NCBI GenBank assembly: GCA_030632925.1 | Contig: DAOVTU010000012.1 | Span: 1 to 15,271 of the forward strand | DNA: 15,271 nucleotides | Direction of reading: 5' to 3' | Origin: Candidatus Krumholzibacteriia bacterium | GTDB taxonomy: Bacteria > Krumholzibacteriota > Krumholzibacteriia > LZORAL124-64-63 | Part shown: positions 1 through 7,132 of the stretch, piece after piece | Position numbering within the stretch: the first letter of the stretch is position 1 | Layout: every line of letters begins with the position of its first letter | Position numbers and translations under genes: made by a program | The notes under the pieces: generated by a model | What the model was told of the DNA's origin: nothing | Databases searched by the model: none | What the model saw: only the letters and a program-made list of their open reading frames with translations

Positions 1-2
1 GC

Positions 3-917
3 CACGAAATGGTCGGCGAAATCGTGGGCGTGGGCAGCAAGGTGCAGGCCCGCTACGGCTTCAGCGTCAAGGACATCGTCTCGACCGAAAGCCATATCAT
101 TTGCGGCGGTTGTTACCAGTGCCGCATCGGCCAAACCCACATCTGCAGCCAGGACACCATCATCGGCATCGGCCGCGACGGCTGTTTTGCCGAGTACATC
201 AAGCTGCCGGCCAACGTGCTGTGGGCCACCGATCCCCGCCGCATCCGCATGAAAGTCGCCGCCCTGCAGGAGCCCTTTGGCAACGCGGTGCACGCCTGTA
301 CCACGGCCGACCTGCGTGGCAAATCCGTGGCCGTTTTTGGCTGCGGCACCATCGGCCTGTTCGTGATCATGGTCGCCCGCGCCCTGGGTGCCACCCGGGT
401 CATCGGCATCGAACCCAACGAGCGCAACCAGGAGATGGCCCGCCAACTGGGCGCCGACGAAGTCATCCCCGTGGATCTGAGCCGCAGCGCGCCAGGCAGC
501 TGGGGCGCCGACAAATTGCTGGTCAAGGATGTGCGCCAGGCCTTCGATGGCATCGGCGCCGACGTGTCCATGGAAATGGCCGGCTTCAATACCAGCGTCA
601 ACAACGCCATCCAATCGACCCGCCGCGGTGGCGACGTGATCCTCTTCGGACTCAAACAGGGCAACGTCAACATCCAGGCCTTCGACCGGCTCATCGTCAA
701 TGGGTTGTCGCTGCACAGCGTCATCGGTCGCCGGATTTTCGAAACCTGGTATATTACCCGCAACCTGCTGGAAGATAAATCCAACGGGATCCAGGACAGA
801 ATCTCCGATGTCATCCTCGGTGGCGGAGACGACGCGGTGGTGCACATCAACGACTTTGCCCCCGAGTCCTTTGAACAGACCCTGGCCCAATGGCCCAAGC
901 CGTTGATCCAGTTCTAA
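3..917 (+). CDS. tdh: L-threonine 3-dehydrogenase-like zinc-dependent dehydrogenase (5' truncated by window edge)
   Basis: The reading frame is open from base 3, so the N-terminus lies outside the window; 304 residues are visible. By family knowledge, Tdh oxidises L-threonine to 2-amino-3-ketobutyrate with NAD+ in the cytoplasm. The visible part starts at the conserved His-Glu of the catalytic zinc site. It then shows four structural-zinc cysteines spaced C-x2-C-x2-C-x7-C (bases about 101-146), the Tdh-like stretch EPFGNAVHA (about 270-296), the Rossmann motif GCGTIG followed by an acidic residue in IGIEPNERN typical of NAD-dependent members, and GRRIFETWY near the C-terminus, close to the Tdh signature GREMFETWY. 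About 60 N-terminal residues, including the first catalytic cysteine, are missing. A related medium-chain polyol or alcohol dehydrogenase is possible, but the two signature stretches favour Tdh. The selenoprotein gene starts 19 nt downstream, so the two are probably co-transcribed. Confidence 0.82.
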   Translation, partial: HEMVGEIVGVGSKVQARYGFSVKDIVSTESHIICGGCYQCRIGQTHICSQDTIIGIGRDGCFAEYIKLPANVLWATDPRRIRMKVAALQEPFGNAVHACTTADLRGKSVAVFGCGTIGLFVIMVARALGATRVIGIEPNERNQEMARQLGADEVIPVDLSRSAPGSWGADKLLVKDVRQAFDGIGADVSMEMAGFNTSVNNAIQSTRRGGDVILFGLKQGNVNIQAFDRLIVNGLSLHSVIGRRIFETWYITRNLLEDKSNGIQDRISDVILGGGDDAVVHINDFAPESFEQTLAQWPKPLIQF

Positions 918-936
918 AATACGAGAAGGAGAACCC

Positions 937-1161
937 GTGAAGATCACCATAGAATACTGCCAGGTTTGAAACTACGAACCTCGCGCCGCCGGTCTGGCGG
1001 CTGACATCAAGGCCAAGTTTGATACCGACCCTGAACTGATCGCTTCGGGTGGGGGCGTCTTCGAAGTTGAAGTTGATGGGCAGTTGATCTTCTCCAAGAA
1101 AGCCGAAGACCGCTTCCCCGAGCAGGACGAGATCTTCGCCGGCATCGAAAAACTCGGCTAA
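937..1161 (+). CDS. SelW/Rdx-family selenoprotein with in-frame UGA (selenocysteine, CxxU)
   Basis: A GTG start follows AAGGAG (926-931) by 5 nt. The frame has one UGA at codon 11 (967-969) and ends at TAA 1159-1161, giving 74 residues if UGA is read as selenocysteine. The product begins MKITIEYCQVU, so the UGA occupies the second redox position of a CxxC/CxxU motif right after the first beta strand. This is the layout of the thioredoxin-like Rdx family (SelW, SelT, SelH). Downstream, a GGGVFEV-x-VDGQLIFSKK stretch and a late FPEQDE match the family's conserved GGxFEVxxDG and FP elements. Family length is usually 70-100 residues. A SECIS-like hairpin follows the UGA. The expected role is a small cytoplasmic thiol/selenol redox protein; its partner is unknown. 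Codon use after the UGA is GC-rich and normal, arguing against a decayed gene. Standard gene finders would miss it because neither half is long. Confidence 0.9.
985..1001 (+). promoter_or_regulatory. Bacterial SECIS-like hairpin for UGA recoding
   Basis: A perfect 6-bp stem GCCGCC (985-990) / GGCGGC (996-1001) closes a 5-nt loop GGTCT (991-995). The apical loop starts 21 nt after the UGA (967-969), within the spacing usual for bacterial SECIS elements. The loop begins with GG, as the bacterial consensus needs for SelB binding, and GGUCU also occurs in the apical loop of the Escherichia coli fdhF SECIS. The bulged U on the 5' side seen in fdhF is not evident; a T at 1002 could bulge on the 3' side. 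It lies inside the coding sequence, as bacterial SECIS elements do. Confidence 0.8.
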
Positions 1162-1199
1162 AAAAAGAAACCCCCTCGCAACACTCGGGGCCAAGGGGG
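1160..1199 (-). terminator. Intrinsic terminator for the - strand gene at 1282-1881
   Basis: Read on the - strand, CCCCCT (1199-1194) pairs with AGGGGG (1176-1171) around a roughly 17-nt loop. The run TTTCTTTTTTT (1170-1160) follows directly. The T-run is the complement of the A-rich end of the selenoprotein gene and overlaps its TAA codon. The loop is large, so this is moderately strong. Confidence 0.6.
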
Positions 1200-1245
1200 A
1201 GGCCAGAACAAGTGCCGGAGGGGGTCGTTCCCCGGATGGTTTCAG

Positions 1246-1276
1246 GAACCCCGCTTCAAGTGGGGTTCTCTTTTTT
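1246..1276 (+). terminator. Intrinsic terminator for the tdh-selenoprotein unit
   Basis: GAACCCC (1246-1252) pairs with GGGGTTC (1262-1268). The stem can extend inward through G-T, C-G and T-A pairs to a 3-nt loop. TCTTTTTT follows at 1269-1276. It lies about 85 nt past the selenoprotein stop codon and just beyond the stop of the convergent gene. Confidence 0.85.
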
Positions 1277-1281
1277 AAAAA

Positions 1282-1881
1282 CTACTTCTCCACCTTCTGC
1301 TCGATATTCTGCAATCGGCGCAGCTCACGGCGCAGTTCTTCCATCTCGTCTTTCAAATTGTCCAGCTCATCGCGCAGCTCGTCGTCCGAAACTTCGTCCC
1401 AGCGGCTGCGATGGTCGGTCCACTCGGCGGTGTTGATCTCCTGCAGACCCAACTGCACCGCGCTGGCGACCTGGGCCATGACCTGGTCCATATCCAATTC
1501 GAATTCCGTGTCGGCGTAGCTCAGGTTCAGGCGGTTGTCCTGCCCCATGCGGACCTGGAACTGCATGTCCTGCAATTCCTCAAATACGTCCTCCATCCCC
1601 AGGAAGGCATCATCAACAGCGTCGGCCGCCAGCACTCCCATGGCATCCATGTCCATGATGTGGGTGGTGGTCTTGCCGTCTTCGGTGGTCACGACCGTCA
1701 GTTCGCCATCTTCCAGGCTCAGGCTGATCTCTTCGCCGTCGTCGCCAATGATGACCACGCTCGATTCGTCTGTATCGCTCTTTTTATCAGTCTCAGGCTC
1801 GGCGGCCAGCAACAGCGAGGGCAGCGCCAAAGCCATCAGGGCCAAGGTCATTGCGGTGCGGATCGTGGGGAATCTGGTCAT
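1282..1881 (-). CDS. Secreted acidic protein with C-terminal coiled coil, unknown function
   Basis: The ATG at 1881 is chosen because GGAGG lies 7 nt upstream; an in-frame ATG at 1908 has no ribosome site and would add nine residues before the signal peptide. The product is 199 residues. Residues 1-27 are a Sec signal peptide: Arg-containing start, hydrophobic LALMALALPSLLLAA, then a probable cleavage before EPETD. The next ~50 residues are acidic with a beta-prone pattern (VVIIGDDGEEISLSLEDGEL). Residues 80-150 are Met/Asp/Gln rich. Residues ~165-198 form a heptad-like, highly charged helix (DELDNLKDEMEELRRELRRL) that is a likely coiled coil, perhaps for oligomerisation or partner binding. 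No catalytic motif or family was recognised. Periplasmic location is inferred from the signal peptide. It has its own downstream terminator, but only 37 nt separate its start from the upstream gene's terminator. Confidence 0.75.
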   Translation of the reverse strand: MTRFPTIRTAMTLALMALALPSLLLAAEPETDKKSDTDESSVVIIGDDGEEISLSLEDGELTVVTTEDGKTTTHIMDMDAMGVLAADAVDDAFLGMEDVFEELQDMQFQVRMGQDNRLNLSYADTEFELDMDQVMAQVASAVQLGLQEINTAEWTDHRSRWDEVSDDELRDELDNLKDEMEELRRELRRLQNIEQKVEK

Positions 1882-1917
1882 GCGAGAGCCTCCGAGCGGT
1901 GCAGTCATCCGGGGAAT

Positions 1918-1948
1918 GAAAAAGCGGGACCGAATTACCGATCCCGCT
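1918..1948 (-). terminator. Intrinsic terminator after the GAP1-N2-like gene
   Basis: On the - strand AGCGGGA (1948-1942) pairs with TCCCGCT (1929-1923) around a 12-nt loop, and TTTTT (1923-1919) follows. It lies 41 nt after the stop at 1989 and only 37 nt before the ATG of the next - strand gene. Confidence 0.75.
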
Positions 1949-1988
1949 ATTAGTTACGGTGGCTCTGACAGAAGGTTTCAGTCCCAGA

Positions 1989-4900
1989 TCAAAAAACCGG
2001 TCCCAAAGCCGGGATTTCCAGGCTGCCCCAGTAATCCTCCAGTTCGGCCCGGAAACTGAGGCTACCCTGCTCTCCAGCCCGCGGACGCACGAGCACCCCG
2101 GGACCGGATCCCTCCTGCAGGCTGGGATAAGAGATTTCCAGCAACCCCTGCTGGTCGGTGGCCCTGACAATCCGGCCGGTCATCTGGTGCAGCGGCGACA
2201 GCGGCACCGTCCAGTCCACGGGCATGGTGCCCACCCATCCGGTGCCCGCCGGAGCCGACGGCCCGATCAGGAAAGGCTCGCTGGTCCAAACGCCCCCGCG
2301 TTCAGGCGTGCGCAAGACCAGCTGCACCTCGGTTGGTTCGGCAATCACTTCCTGCTCCAGGCGCACCGTGACCCGCCCAATTTTCAGCGGACGATTGGCA
2401 GCCAGAGCGGTCGCCAGTTCGTCCAGGTATTCGAACCGGGCCAACTGCACCGGATCTTCACCCAGGGTCGCAGCATAGGTGCTCTTGGCTGTGGCAGCTG
2501 CGGTGTACAATTTGTCCCAGTCATCACTCCAGTCATAGCCCGCCTTGGCCTGGCTCTGGATGGCCACGGACTGGGCCCGACAATCGGCCCACACGCCATC
2601 AAACTCGGCCTGCACATGGGCCAGTCGAGCCAGCATGTTGCCCGCCAGATGATCAGCCCAACGCCCCAGGAATGGATCGCTGGCGACCTCGCCCACGGCC
2701 TGCCACTGATCAGCCTGGGTCAGGATCGGCAGCGAGTCCGCAAAGGCGGCCACGGCCCGGCGGGCATCGCCCTTGTACAAGTGTTCCGGAATACCGGCCC
2801 CATCCGGACTCTCGGCCAGATGCATTCCAGCTGCTTCATAACGCAGCCGCTCCAGGAAATTGCCATAGAGATCCGGATCAAAATTCACCGCCGCATTGGT
2901 CTGGAGTTTCTTCCAGGCTGCGGCCGAACCGTTGATCCGTTCAGTAGTGCGTTGAGGGGCTTCCAACGAGGTGTACAAAGCCAGGGTCGCGCCCAGCAAC
3001 TCCGGGGCACTCTTGTCGGCAAACCGGCCAGCTTCCTTGCGCAGGGTCGGCAAGACGGCCTTCACCTTTGAGACCGGCCATTGCTCGGGCTGGTAGCGTC
3101 CGGCGTAAGGCAAATTCCAGTTCGCCTCGCCGTGCTCCGCCCTTTTAAGACGAATCAAGGCGAAAGCGCTGTTGCGGTAGGCACGAGTCGTCTGGCCCAC
3201 CGAAGGTGAAACCTTCTCGGCTGCGGCGACCATCTTCTTTTCCCAGGCCCTGGACCATTGTGGAGCCTGGAACAAGGCCACCACTTCAGCCATGCCGTCC
3301 ATGTGGCGGCAGGCGCGATTCAACTCCGGCCAGATTTTTTCGGTGCCCATGCCCAGGCGCACATCTTCCAGTGAACCCTTTTCAACCCTGGCCAGGGAAT
3401 CCCGGCGGGCCACGACTTCCGGATCCGACAAGGATCCGAGATCTGCCCAGTTGGTGCCCGTGGTGAAGGAGTACCAGGCCAGTTCCAGCCGAGCCATTTC
3501 CTTCTGCAGCACGCCACCCTGTTGGGACAGGGATCCCAGGCGCTCCACTTCGCGATCCTGGCGTCCACTTCGCTGGATGCCTTCGTCACTCAGTTTCACG
3601 AACAGGGCCACCTGATCGAGCAGGGGGTCGGTCGCGCCGGACTGCAAACGACCCAGGGCTTTTTCGCGCCCCTTGTCTCCGGATGCATTGAGGCCAAATC
3701 CTTTGCCACCGGTGTGCTTCCGAGCCTGGTTATAGACCCGCCCCACATCGACGACCTCCAGCAACGTGCCCGCGTGTTCCACCCTTTCGGAGCGGCCATC
3801 CATCCCCGGCAGACCGGCCCATTCCAGGCTCTCGGTCAGAGTGCGGCCCTCCAGCCACATGGTGCCGACCCAGCCGGCAATGAACAACAAGATGACAAAA
3901 GAGACGGTGCGGATGAGTCGTCCACCTGCTCCCCGTTTGCCTTTGGCAAAGGGATATACAGAACGGCTGCGGTTTCTTGTGGCCCGACGAGCCCGGCTGG
4001 GCTGGGCCTGGTCGGCCGCAGGATCCAAGCCATGAGCGGGCATGGCGCCTCCACGCGGGGGGCCACTGGCCCGTCCGACCATGGGGCGGATGCCTGGTCC
4101 CCGACCCACACCGGGGCCTGTTCCCGCAGGCGTGATATTCGCCGCCGGACGGAAGGAGTTGGTGGCTGGAGCGGTCGGTGGTGCAACCGGCTGTTTCACG
4201 GGGGTAAGACCATCATTGCCCTGCCGGGTAGCCACGACCGGCCCGGTCACTGTCGAAGCGGTGAAATTGTGACGTTCGCTGACCCGGGCGATACCCGTCA
4301 TGTCCCCACGACGGAGAAAATCCCCGATCTGATCCTTGTATTGCTGCTGTTGTTCGGTCACGCCGGTGTCCAGGCGCGCCATCATCAAGCGTTGCCAGCC
4401 GGCAAAAGCAGCGCCTTCGGTTTCCAGGCCCACCATGTCATAGGCGTTGGACTGCAACGTGGTGAACGAGGCGAAATTCAATTCCTTGCGGGCCTTCTCC
4501 GGCAGGCAGGCAATCATCAGAGCCAGGGCGCGATCACTCTGGCGCACATTCTGTTCGATGGGCAGGTGCAATTTCCCGGTCAGGATGAACTGCATCACTG
4601 CTTCATCCACCAGACCCACATCTTCGGCGTTGGCCGGCGGCCCCATCAGGTCGACTTTGATTTCCGGATCAAATTCGACCCGGTCCATACTCCGGCGCCC
4701 ATTCCAGGTGTCGGCAAATTCGACGATCCGGGCCAGGGCATACGGGTTACGGCCGAAGCCGCTGAAGGTCGCATCGGTGACCACGATGGCATGAAACAGA
4801 GGCACGTCCGTAGCCCGAACACAGATGATGGCAAAGAGGCGACCGCGCATCGAAGGCATGGTCGAACGCAGAGGGTGCGACATGAGAACCGGCTGTTGCA

Positions 4901-5054
4901 GCCCAAGCACGGGCGGCTGGCCCCAGGCCTCGCAAAGTTCGTGAATCTCGTCGGCGACCTCGGCCCCCATGCCCGCCGAATGGGACAGCACCTGGCGCCC
5001 GCCGTCGTCGGCGAGGTGGTCGTGACCATATAATAGTTGCTCGATGTACCGCAT
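1989..5054 (-). CDS. Large membrane-anchored protein with GAP1-N2-like N-terminal domain
   Basis: This 1021-residue protein starts at ATG 5054, with GGAG 5 nt upstream. Residues 1-265 resemble the GTPase-associated protein 1 N-terminal domain type 2 (GAP1-N2): the opening IEQLLYG, then GGRQVLSHSAGM and a helix ending CEAWG fit the usual 'QxxYG...DGxxLLxxSxG' start. This is recognised by eye, not by search. Residues ~270-370 are a Pro/Gly/Ala-rich, basic linker. Residues ~381-400 (LIRTVSFVILLFIAGWVGTMWL) are one transmembrane helix, with basic residues before it indicating a cytoplasmic N-terminus. Residues ~405-840 are mainly helical and repeat-like. Residues ~840-1021 are beta-rich, perhaps a sandwich domain, and probably periplasmic. 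In described systems GAP1 domains serve as adaptors linked to GTPase-centred conflict systems; no GTPase or effector gene is visible here. The gene stands alone between two terminators. The function of the C-terminal 600 residues is unknown. Confidence 0.75.
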   Translation of the reverse strand: MRYIEQLLYGHDHLADDGGRQVLSHSAGMGAEVADEIHELCEAWGQPPVLGLQQPVLMSHPLRSTMPSMRGRLFAIICVRATDVPLFHAIVVTDATFSGFGRNPYALARIVEFADTWNGRRSMDRVEFDPEIKVDLMGPPANAEDVGLVDEAVMQFILTGKLHLPIEQNVRQSDRALALMIACLPEKARKELNFASFTTLQSNAYDMVGLETEGAAFAGWQRLMMARLDTGVTEQQQQYKDQIGDFLRRGDMTGIARVSERHNFTASTVTGPVVATRQGNDGLTPVKQPVAPPTAPATNSFRPAANITPAGTGPGVGRGPGIRPMVGRASGPPRGGAMPAHGLDPAADQAQPSRARRATRNRSRSVYPFAKGKRGAGGRLIRTVSFVILLFIAGWVGTMWLEGRTLTESLEWAGLPGMDGRSERVEHAGTLLEVVDVGRVYNQARKHTGGKGFGLNASGDKGREKALGRLQSGATDPLLDQVALFVKLSDEGIQRSGRQDREVERLGSLSQQGGVLQKEMARLELAWYSFTTGTNWADLGSLSDPEVVARRDSLARVEKGSLEDVRLGMGTEKIWPELNRACRHMDGMAEVVALFQAPQWSRAWEKKMVAAAEKVSPSVGQTTRAYRNSAFALIRLKRAEHGEANWNLPYAGRYQPEQWPVSKVKAVLPTLRKEAGRFADKSAPELLGATLALYTSLEAPQRTTERINGSAAAWKKLQTNAAVNFDPDLYGNFLERLRYEAAGMHLAESPDGAGIPEHLYKGDARRAVAAFADSLPILTQADQWQAVGEVASDPFLGRWADHLAGNMLARLAHVQAEFDGVWADCRAQSVAIQSQAKAGYDWSDDWDKLYTAAATAKSTYAATLGEDPVQLARFEYLDELATALAANRPLKIGRVTVRLEQEVIAEPTEVQLVLRTPERGGVWTSEPFLIGPSAPAGTGWVGTMPVDWTVPLSPLHQMTGRIVRATDQQGLLEISYPSLQEGSGPGVLVRPRAGEQGSLSFRAELEDYWGSLEIPALGPVF

Positions 5055-5160
5055 TTCGACTCCGCTGAAAGAGAATGAGTGAGCGCCCCTGTTGGACGAA
5101 GAAACGCTTATTCACATTCTCTGCATCGGCAGGCTGCAGGCATATTTGAGTATCAAACGC

Positions 5161-5195
5161 AAAAAACCCCGGCCGCCATTTTGGCAGCCGGGGTT
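5161..5195 (-). terminator. Strong intrinsic terminator after the multiheme cytochrome gene
   Basis: On the - strand AACCCCGGC pairs with GCCGGGGTT (outer 9 bp, 5195-5187 with 5173-5165). One mismatch follows, then an inner TGGC/GCCA stem and a 3-nt loop. The T-run continues to 5161. It begins 24 nt after the cytochrome stop codon. Confidence 0.9.
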
Positions 5196-5218
5196 CAAAT
5201 TCAAGGCCTATTCAGGGT

Positions 5219-7132
5219 TTAAACGTCCCGTTCACGCCCCAGACGCTTGATCTTATCCACATTACCGGGCGACTTGGCGGCCGGATGCTCGACATCGAAC
5301 ATTTCTTCGGGCATCTTGCCGGTCAGCCAGCTCGGGTTCATGGGGTACACGTGGGGGTTGAAAAACACCCCGTACATGTGCCAGACCAGGATCGCCAGGA
5401 ACGCCAGCCACGCTTCGTAATAATGGACCACCAGCATGACTTCGAACATGTCCTTGCCGATCCACATGATCAGGTACTGCTCGTACCACATGGCCAGACC
5501 CGTGCCCACCATGACCACTGTCCCCCAGATCAGGGCCCAGTACTCGGCCTTCTCGTAGAAGGAGAAGCGGCGCATCTGGGGGTGCTTGTCGGTCTTGCCC
5601 ATGTTGTACATGAACATGCCCCACAGTTGCTTGGCGTCCAGCAGATTTGGCGCGATGTCCTTGATGAAGACCCGGCCCTTGGCGGTGAAGATGTACCCCA
5701 GGTGCCAGAAGGAACCGATGATCATCACGATGGCGCCGCCACGATGGATCAGGCCACGGGTTGCCGCGCCACCCTCGTGACCGAAGATCATCTTGGCCCA
5801 CCAGGCGTCGTAAAAGCGCAGGCTGAACCCGGTGACCACCAGGACGGTGAACGAGATGGCCAGCAAAGCGTGCTGCAGGACCTCGTCGGCCTCCATGCGG
5901 CGCACTTGTTTTTTGCGCATCACGTTGCGCACCTGGCGCAGGTAATCCAGCAGGCAGTAGGCCGCCATGCCACCGATGACACCAAAGATGAGCAACTTGT
6001 AAATGATCGTCACCCAGTAGGCCCAGCCCGAGGTCTTCGGCGGACCAATTTCATGGATCCGGGTTTGCGAAGCTTTTTCGGCCGACATGCCCGTATGGCA
6101 TGAGCCACAGGTGTTGACCAGATTTTCGGGTGCCACCGAAGACTTGGGATTTGTCGAAACCAGGATCTGATGGGCCCCGTGACAGGAAGAACAATTGGCG
6201 ACGGTATTGTCACCGGAGCGACTCTTCAGGCCATGGTACGAATCCACATAGGAATGCAGCTGCCCCGACGGCACATCGTACCGATCGTTGAGCGCTGCGG
6301 AGTTGTGACAGGGCGTGCAGGTTGCTTCGGCCACCCGCACCGGGCTGACCGGTGAGCGGGGATCGTCCGCTTCGAGAATACCGTGTTCGCCGTGGCAGTG
6401 GGTGCAGGTCGGGGACGAAACATCGCCTCGAGCCACCAATTCGCCATGGATGCCCTCTTCGTATTCCTTCTGGATCGTGCCGTGGCATTGGCCACAGGTC
6501 GCCGAGATGTTGAAGAAGTTGATGGTCGACTCGACGTGGCCAGGCGGCAAAATCGCGTGGCCGCTGCCACCGGTGCCGTGACAGTCGTTGCAAGAGGCAG
6601 CAACATCGTTGCCACCGGCGGTAGTCTTGCCGTGCACACCGCTTTCATAAACTTCGACCGGATGCTTGAACCGGATGTCCTGGCCAGCAATAAAGTCCTG
6701 ATCCTCGTGGCAAACGCCACAGGTCACCGGCAGGTTCGACGGATGCACCGACGATTTCGTATCAAGATGATTCAGGATCTGGTGGCTACCATGGCAGTCC
6801 TGGCAGTCGGGCACCGCTTCGTTGATGCCCACGATGCCCCGCCCGTGCTGTTTGTAATCGTGCACGGAGTCTTCGTGACAGGCGCCGCAATCGGGCTTGG
6901 CCAGGGTCTGGGAATGAGGGACCGAAGTGATGCCGGTGTGGCAGTCGGTGCAGCTCAGGTCTTCATGCATGCTACCGGCCAAAGTCATGTGGGAAACTTC
7001 AGCGGGTTCACCACCGGTGTCGTGATGACAATCGGCGCAGACCTGGTCGGGAATATCCCCGGCCATCGATCCGGTCGCCAACATGAGAATGAAGATGAGG
7101 CTCAGGCTGATTTGCCCAGGAATATTGCGCAT
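5219..7132 (-). CDS. Undecaheme cytochrome c fused to b-type diheme membrane domain (CbcL-like)
   Basis: This 637-residue protein probably carries electrons between membrane quinones and the periplasm. Residues 1-24 are a Sec signal peptide (SLSLIFILMLATGSMA). The periplasmic part, about 30-350, has eleven CxxCH heme-binding motifs at C32, C61, C82, C110, C138, C181, C213, C243, C272, C314 and C342, with many additional His as distal ligands. Residues ~370-590 hold about five transmembrane helices of the cytochrome b561/Ni-Fe-hydrogenase b-subunit type, with His at 421, 463, 477, 570 and 585 as likely heme b ligands. The architecture is that of Geobacter CbcL, whose c-type part is described with fewer hemes. 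The ATG at 7132 is preferred: AAGGGA lies 9 nt upstream and the signal peptide is normal. An in-frame ATG at 7186 would add 18 residues rich in rare codons. The gene is monocistronic. A tetrathionate, nitrite or metal reductase partner is not visible nearby. Confidence 0.88.
   Translation of the reverse strand: MRNIPGQISLSLIFILMLATGSMAGDIPDQVCADCHHDTGGEPAEVSHMTLAGSMHEDLSCTDCHTGITSVPHSQTLAKPDCGACHEDSVHDYKQHGRGIVGINEAVPDCQDCHGSHQILNHLDTKSSVHPSNLPVTCGVCHEDQDFIAGQDIRFKHPVEVYESGVHGKTTAGGNDVAASCNDCHGTGGSGHAILPPGHVESTINFFNISATCGQCHGTIQKEYEEGIHGELVARGDVSSPTCTHCHGEHGILEADDPRSPVSPVRVAEATCTPCHNSAALNDRYDVPSGQLHSYVDSYHGLKSRSGDNTVANCSSCHGAHQILVSTNPKSSVAPENLVNTCGSCHTGMSAEKASQTRIHEIGPPKTSGWAYWVTIIYKLLIFGVIGGMAAYCLLDYLRQVRNVMRKKQVRRMEADEVLQHALLAISFTVLVVTGFSLRFYDAWWAKMIFGHEGGAATRGLIHRGGAIVMIIGSFWHLGYIFTAKGRVFIKDIAPNLLDAKQLWGMFMYNMGKTDKHPQMRRFSFYEKAEYWALIWGTVVMVGTGLAMWYEQYLIMWIGKDMFEVMLVVHYYEAWLAFLAILVWHMYGVFFNPHVYPMNPSWLTGKMPEEMFDVEHPAAKSPGNVDKIKRLGRERDV

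Noticed and set aside
847..1194. A 115-codon open frame on the - strand across the selenoprotein gene
   Set aside because: It is the antisense shadow of the SelW-like gene and the end of the dehydrogenase; no ribosome site and no recognisable protein.
3522..5033. A 503-codon + strand open frame
   Set aside because: Antisense to the 1021-residue protein gene. Long mirror frames are expected at this GC content, and the product is His/Gly-rich without domains.
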